The notes under the pieces are model-generated. The model had not been told where the DNA came from and ran no database searches. It saw only the letters and a program-made list of their open reading frames with translations. Shown here piece by piece: positions 15,609-18,184 of a stretch of 18,184 bases of DNA. The stretch is from Bacteroidaceae bacterium (GTDB taxonomy: Bacteria > Bacteroidota > Bacteroidia > Bacteroidales > Bacteroidaceae): NCBI GenBank assembly GCA_900771425.1, contig CAAGNV010000040.1, positions 1-18,184 of the forward strand. Reading direction: 5' to 3'. The translations under genes were made by a program, and so were the position numbers. Each line of letters opens with the position of its first letter. The stretch's first letter is position 1.

Positions 15609-17482
15609 CTACATTTCTATTATATGCCATCAAGTCGGCATTTGTGCTGTCGATACTATTAGTGCCGTACATGCTGATGTTGCGAAACGAGAAGTTCTTC
15701 CGTTTCAACCGCCTGACATTGCTTGCCATATTGCTCCTGTCGGTATGCCTGCCGTTGTGCAATTGCCAGTTTCTGTCGCTCGACAATCAACCGGTGGTGC
15801 AGGCTGCTCAGCAACAGATGATAGACGTGGGCATACCTATTCAGCAATCGTATTACCTGCAGTCGGCATCTGAAATTGAAGACGCGACGTCCGTCTCGTG
15901 GTTTCAAGTTATCAGTATTATATATATAATAGGTATGGCTGTGGTGCTGACGGTACGTTTGGTTCAGTTCTGCCGAATGGGAATGGTGATTCGTGGCGGA
16001 TCGTTATGGAAGGAATCGCGCGGAGGAATCAACATCTATTGCCATGCCGACGACGTTGCCCCGTTCAGTTGGCTCAACAACATCGTCATCAGCCGAAGCG
16101 ATTATGAGGCAAGTGGTCGTGAAATAATACTGCACGAACAGGGCCACATACTCTGCCGTCACTCCCTCGACATCATTTTCCTCACGACGGTTCAGATGTT
16201 ACAGTGGTGGAATCCATTGGTTTACATCTTGGGCATCAGTCTGCGTGATGTTCATGAATACGAAGCCGACGACTATGTTCTGCGCCAGGGCATTACGCTT
16301 GGCGGCTATCAAGAGATACTAATAAAAAAGGCTGTTGGTACCAGTTCCTACGCTTTTGCCAACAACTTCAATCACAGTTTAACAATTAAAAGAATCACTA
16401 TGATGCAGAAAAAACAAGCAAATCCGTGGCGACGAAGCAAGGTGCTCTATTTCGTCCCAATGGTGGCTGTAGCACTCAGTGCATTTGCCACTCCAGAGTT
16501 CATCCAACCTATTGAAAAGGCAGTTGATAATCTCAATGAAGAGATTGTAATGCCAGAACCTGTTGACACCTGTCAGACGGAACTCAATCCCGAAGACTAC
16601 ACAATCTTCATCGATGGCCGGGTATCGACACCTGCGGAACTGGAAAGTCTTGACAAATCAACGATTGACCACGCCGACATCATCGATGACATGGCTAAAG
16701 TCCAGAATGAGTTTGGCAGTCAGATTACAAAACCAGTCATTGACATTCATACCAAGATGGAGCAAAATGCAGTAAAGAATGACAGCACAGGACTCCGTAT
16801 TGTCTATACTTCCGATAATGTCTGCGATTCCGTAGTGATAATCCTTGACGGAAAAAAGGTGGAGTCGGTTGATGGTATTGACCAGACGACTATTGACAAC
16901 ATCACGGTCTTAAAGGAAAAAACTGCAAAGGAAATCTATCTGGAATGGCAGAAATCAGATCCTTCTGCTTTCAGGAAGGATGTGTCAGAAATAAATGGCA
17001 TAATCGAAATCCGTACAAAGCAATACCAAAAAGAATTAGACGCAGAAAATGCGGTTGCCGAACGTACCAAGGCAAAAGCCGCAGAAAAAGCACGTAAGGA
17101 AACAGAGCGCAAGGCGGTCAATACTAAGGATGATGTCGTAGAACCCAATCGCAATATTGACGGTCTGATAGGTGACGAACCCAAAGGAATAACTATAGTT
17201 GACGGCGATGTGGTTGAGTCAATATCTGATATCGACCCTGAGGACGTTGACAATGTCACCGTTATCACCTCGGCATCGTCAATAAAGACAATCTTTGAAC
17301 ATATGCGCAAAGAAAACCCGGCAAGTCTCAAGGACATAAATGTTGATGATGTGAAGAGAATAGTAGAAATACAAACAAAGCAAATTAACCTTGTCAAGAG
17401 TGCCAAAAACAAGCCAGGGCTGCATATTCTTTATGAGAAAAAGGGCGACTTGACGTTAGTTTCCATAGACGATAAGAAATAG
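15605..17482 (+). CDS. M56 family (BlaR1-like) membrane metallopeptidase with three TonB-plug-like repeats
   Basis: By analogy with BlaR1/MecR1 this inner-membrane protease would sense an outside signal and cleave the BlaI-type repressor encoded just upstream. Hydrophobic segments lie at about 5-26, 36-53, 99-120, 190-211 and 280-297. The zinc motif HEQGH is at 177-181, with the downstream HEYEADDYVL (217-226) supplying the other ligand. The region after 300 should be periplasmic. It has no penicillin-binding sensor domain. It has three related units at about 331-371, 409-473 and 527-592, each with a xxIxDGxxV...lD...ID...VI/VL pattern like the TonB-receptor plug, plus an Ala/Lys/Glu-rich linker (474-510). 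The last 20 residues restart the unit and stop. The ligand is unknown. Confidence 0.88.
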   Translation: MTTFLLYAIKSAFVLSILLVPYMLMLRNEKFFRFNRLTLLAILLLSVCLPLCNCQFLSLDNQPVVQAAQQQMIDVGIPIQQSYYLQSASEIEDATSVSWFQVISIIYIIGMAVVLTVRLVQFCRMGMVIRGGSLWKESRGGINIYCHADDVAPFSWLNNIVISRSDYEASGREIILHEQGHILCRHSLDIIFLTTVQMLQWWNPLVYILGISLRDVHEYEADDYVLRQGITLGGYQEILIKKAVGTSSYAFANNFNHSLTIKRITMMQKKQANPWRRSKVLYFVPMVAVALSAFATPEFIQPIEKAVDNLNEEIVMPEPVDTCQTELNPEDYTIFIDGRVSTPAELESLDKSTIDHADIIDDMAKVQNEFGSQITKPVIDIHTKMEQNAVKNDSTGLRIVYTSDNVCDSVVIILDGKKVESVDGIDQTTIDNITVLKEKTAKEIYLEWQKSDPSAFRKDVSEINGIIEIRTKQYQKELDAENAVAERTKAKAAEKARKETERKAVNTKDDVVEPNRNIDGLIGDEPKGITIVDGDVVESISDIDPEDVDNVTVITSASSIKTIFEHMRKENPASLKDINVDDVKRIVEIQTKQINLVKSAKNKPGLHILYEKKGDLTLVSIDDKK

Positions 17483-17555
17483 GTCGGTCAGAAATTTGGA
17501 ATGATGGAATATGTGCTTTCATTCCTCAAAAATAATAAGAGACACTAGTGAAAGA

Positions 17556-17582
17556 AATTAATAATTAATAATTCATAATTAA
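17556..17582. repeat. Left A/T-rich array after the M56 gene
   Basis: AATTAATAATTAA (17556-17568) is the exact reverse complement of 18041-18053. The adjoining AATTCATAATTAA (17570-17582) matches AATTATGAATT in the right block in inverted orientation. It is the same kind of array as the one around the four-helix-bundle gene, but no confident gene lies between the arms. Confidence 0.5.
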
Positions 17583-17589
17583 AATTTAG

Positions 17590-17866
17590 CAATGCTGACT
17601 CATGGGCAAACTTATATTTTAAAATGTTTTAGTTTTCAGCATTAGCGTTTTCGTGAATTTTCCGATTGAGGATGATGAAGCCTCTGGAAGAGGTTGGTGG
17701 TGTGAGTGTCGCTTTTGTCTGCGAGCCTGCTCGCAAGGAAAAGTGGTACTTGCACCACCAAGTGGTGAAACCACCATCATCCCAATCATTTTGCATTGAC
17801 TCTTTTTTCCGTTTATTTCGTTCTTTCCGTGGTTAAAATATAAGTCAGTCCATGAGTTATGCATTG
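17590..17866. repeat. 277-bp element with about 34-bp imperfect inverted ends
   Basis: The left end 17590-17622 and right end 17833-17866 are inverted copies: CAATGC, a 3-base variable step, ACTCATGG, four bases with three differences, then ACTTATATTTTAA. Bases 17598-17622 match the complement of 17833-17857 at 22 of 25 positions. Inside are GTGGT/ACCAC pairs (17743-17757 and 17762-17774), a GCGAG/CTCGC hairpin (17721-17734), and a 54-codon ATG frame (17672-17836) whose stop lies in the right end. It could be a miniature transposable element, a structured RNA or a repeat-derived small gene. I see no transposase and no clear target duplication. Confidence 0.6.
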
Positions 17867-17892
17867 ACACTTCTTTCGTTCTTTCCGTGGTT
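17792..17892 (+). repeat. Partial direct duplication at the right edge of the 277-bp element
   Basis: TGCATTGAC occurs at 17792-17800 and 17860-17868. TTTCGTTCTTTCCGTGGTT occurs at 17816-17834 and 17874-17892. The offsets are 68 and 58 bases, so one copy carries a small indel. A segment of roughly 35 to 45 bases has been duplicated across the right inverted end. 17893-18020 holds no feature I can name. Confidence 0.6.
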
Positions 17893-18020
17893 TATTTATC
17901 GCACGAACCTCGCATAATGGCACATCTCATTGCTCCATCCGCATGGCTTTCGTATCTTTTGTGAGTTTCGTGTTCAAGAAAATAGTAATCGTCAGCACAG
18001 AGTGATTTTCGTGTTTGATC

Positions 18021-18067
18021 TAATTCTCAATTATGAATTCTTAATTATTAATTCTCAATTATGAATT
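18021..18067. repeat. Right A/T-rich array with a 19-bp direct repeat
   Basis: TAATTCTCAATTATGAATT occurs at 18021-18039 and 18049-18067, 28 bases apart. TTAATTATTAATT (18041-18053) between them is the inverted partner of 17556-17568. Confidence 0.6.
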
Positions 18068-18109
18068 ACCTTAATTCCGCAGCACTTTGATTTAACTTTA
18101 TTTATAAGT

Positions 18110-18140
18110 TCCTGAGCAACAAAAAGTTGCTCAGGATTTT
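18110..18140 (+). terminator. Strong hairpin terminator near the right edge
   Basis: TCCTGAGCAAC (18110-18120) pairs perfectly with GTTGCTCAGGA (18126-18136) around an AAAAA loop, followed by TTTT (18137-18140). It is over 600 bases after the M56 stop, so it may end that transcript or a transcript arising in the repeat region. Its T run is also the start of the next promoter's -33 element. Confidence 0.7.
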
Positions 18141-18168
18141 GCCATGTCAGATTTTTCACCTATCTTTG
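18138..18168 (+). promoter_or_regulatory. Strong promoter reading out of the window
   Basis: TTTG (18138-18141), an exact 19-base spacer, then TATCTTTG (18161-18168) make the best match to the Bacteroidetes consensus in the window. It should drive a gene beginning to the right of 18184, which I cannot see. Confidence 0.7.
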
Positions 18169-18184
18169 TGCTGCAAATAAAAAC

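Noticed and set aside
17619..17870. 83-codon minus-strand open frame after the M56 gene
   Set aside because: It spans the inverted-repeat element from end to end and has low-complexity Ser/Lys/His content with no recognisable domain.
1..18184. tRNA or rRNA genes
   Set aside because: No cloverleaf with a TTCRA-type arm or conserved rRNA segment was seen in any intergenic region.

Overview
The window looks like chromosomal DNA of a Bacteroidales bacterium, most likely Prevotella or a close relative. The signs are repeated TAnnTTTG promoter cores of the Bacteroidetes type, a long (505 aa) LepB, an M56 peptidase with TonB-plug-like repeats, a four-helix-bundle protein of the 23S-intervening-sequence type, and A/T-rich intergenic arrays. 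The genus is an inference; there is no rRNA gene to test it.

Layout. 1-118: one end of an IS3-like insertion sequence whose transposase runs off the left edge. 119-393: a hairpin, then a promoter with a long leader. 394-3351 (+): a secreted glycoside hydrolase family 2 enzyme. 3523-7097 (-): a compact operon read metK, dapB, lepB. 7389-9823 (+): groES and groEL, split by an interposed four-helix-bundle gene flanked by A/T-rich inverted repeats. 9824-10481: no gene, but an unusually ordered repeat island between two near-identical terminator hairpins. 10482-13292 (-): a secreted M16 zinc protease. 13388-14980 (-): nadB. 15237-17482 (+): an overlapping BlaI-type repressor and M56 (BlaR1-like) sensor-protease pair, divergent from nadB. 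17483-18184: no confident gene; a 277-bp inverted-repeat element, direct repeats, A/T arrays, then a terminator overlapping a strong promoter that reads out of the window.

How the genes fit together. Most are housekeeping: S-adenosylmethionine synthesis, the lysine/diaminopimelate pathway, signal peptide removal, protein folding and NAD synthesis. The GH2 enzyme and the M16 protease have export signals that the LepB encoded here could process. The repressor and M56 protease form a self-contained switch in which the protease would cleave the repressor; no target gene other than the pair itself lies in the window.

The parts most worth following up are non-coding or cassette-like: (1) the 599-bp island 9852-10450, with 43-bp inverted ends, eleven GTATCA/TGATAC words and four 22-bp repeats; (2) the four-helix-bundle cassette inside groESL, which resembles a 23S rRNA intervening sequence moved into an mRNA; (3) the 277-bp inverted-repeat element after the M56 gene. 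All alignments were done by eye and no database was searched.
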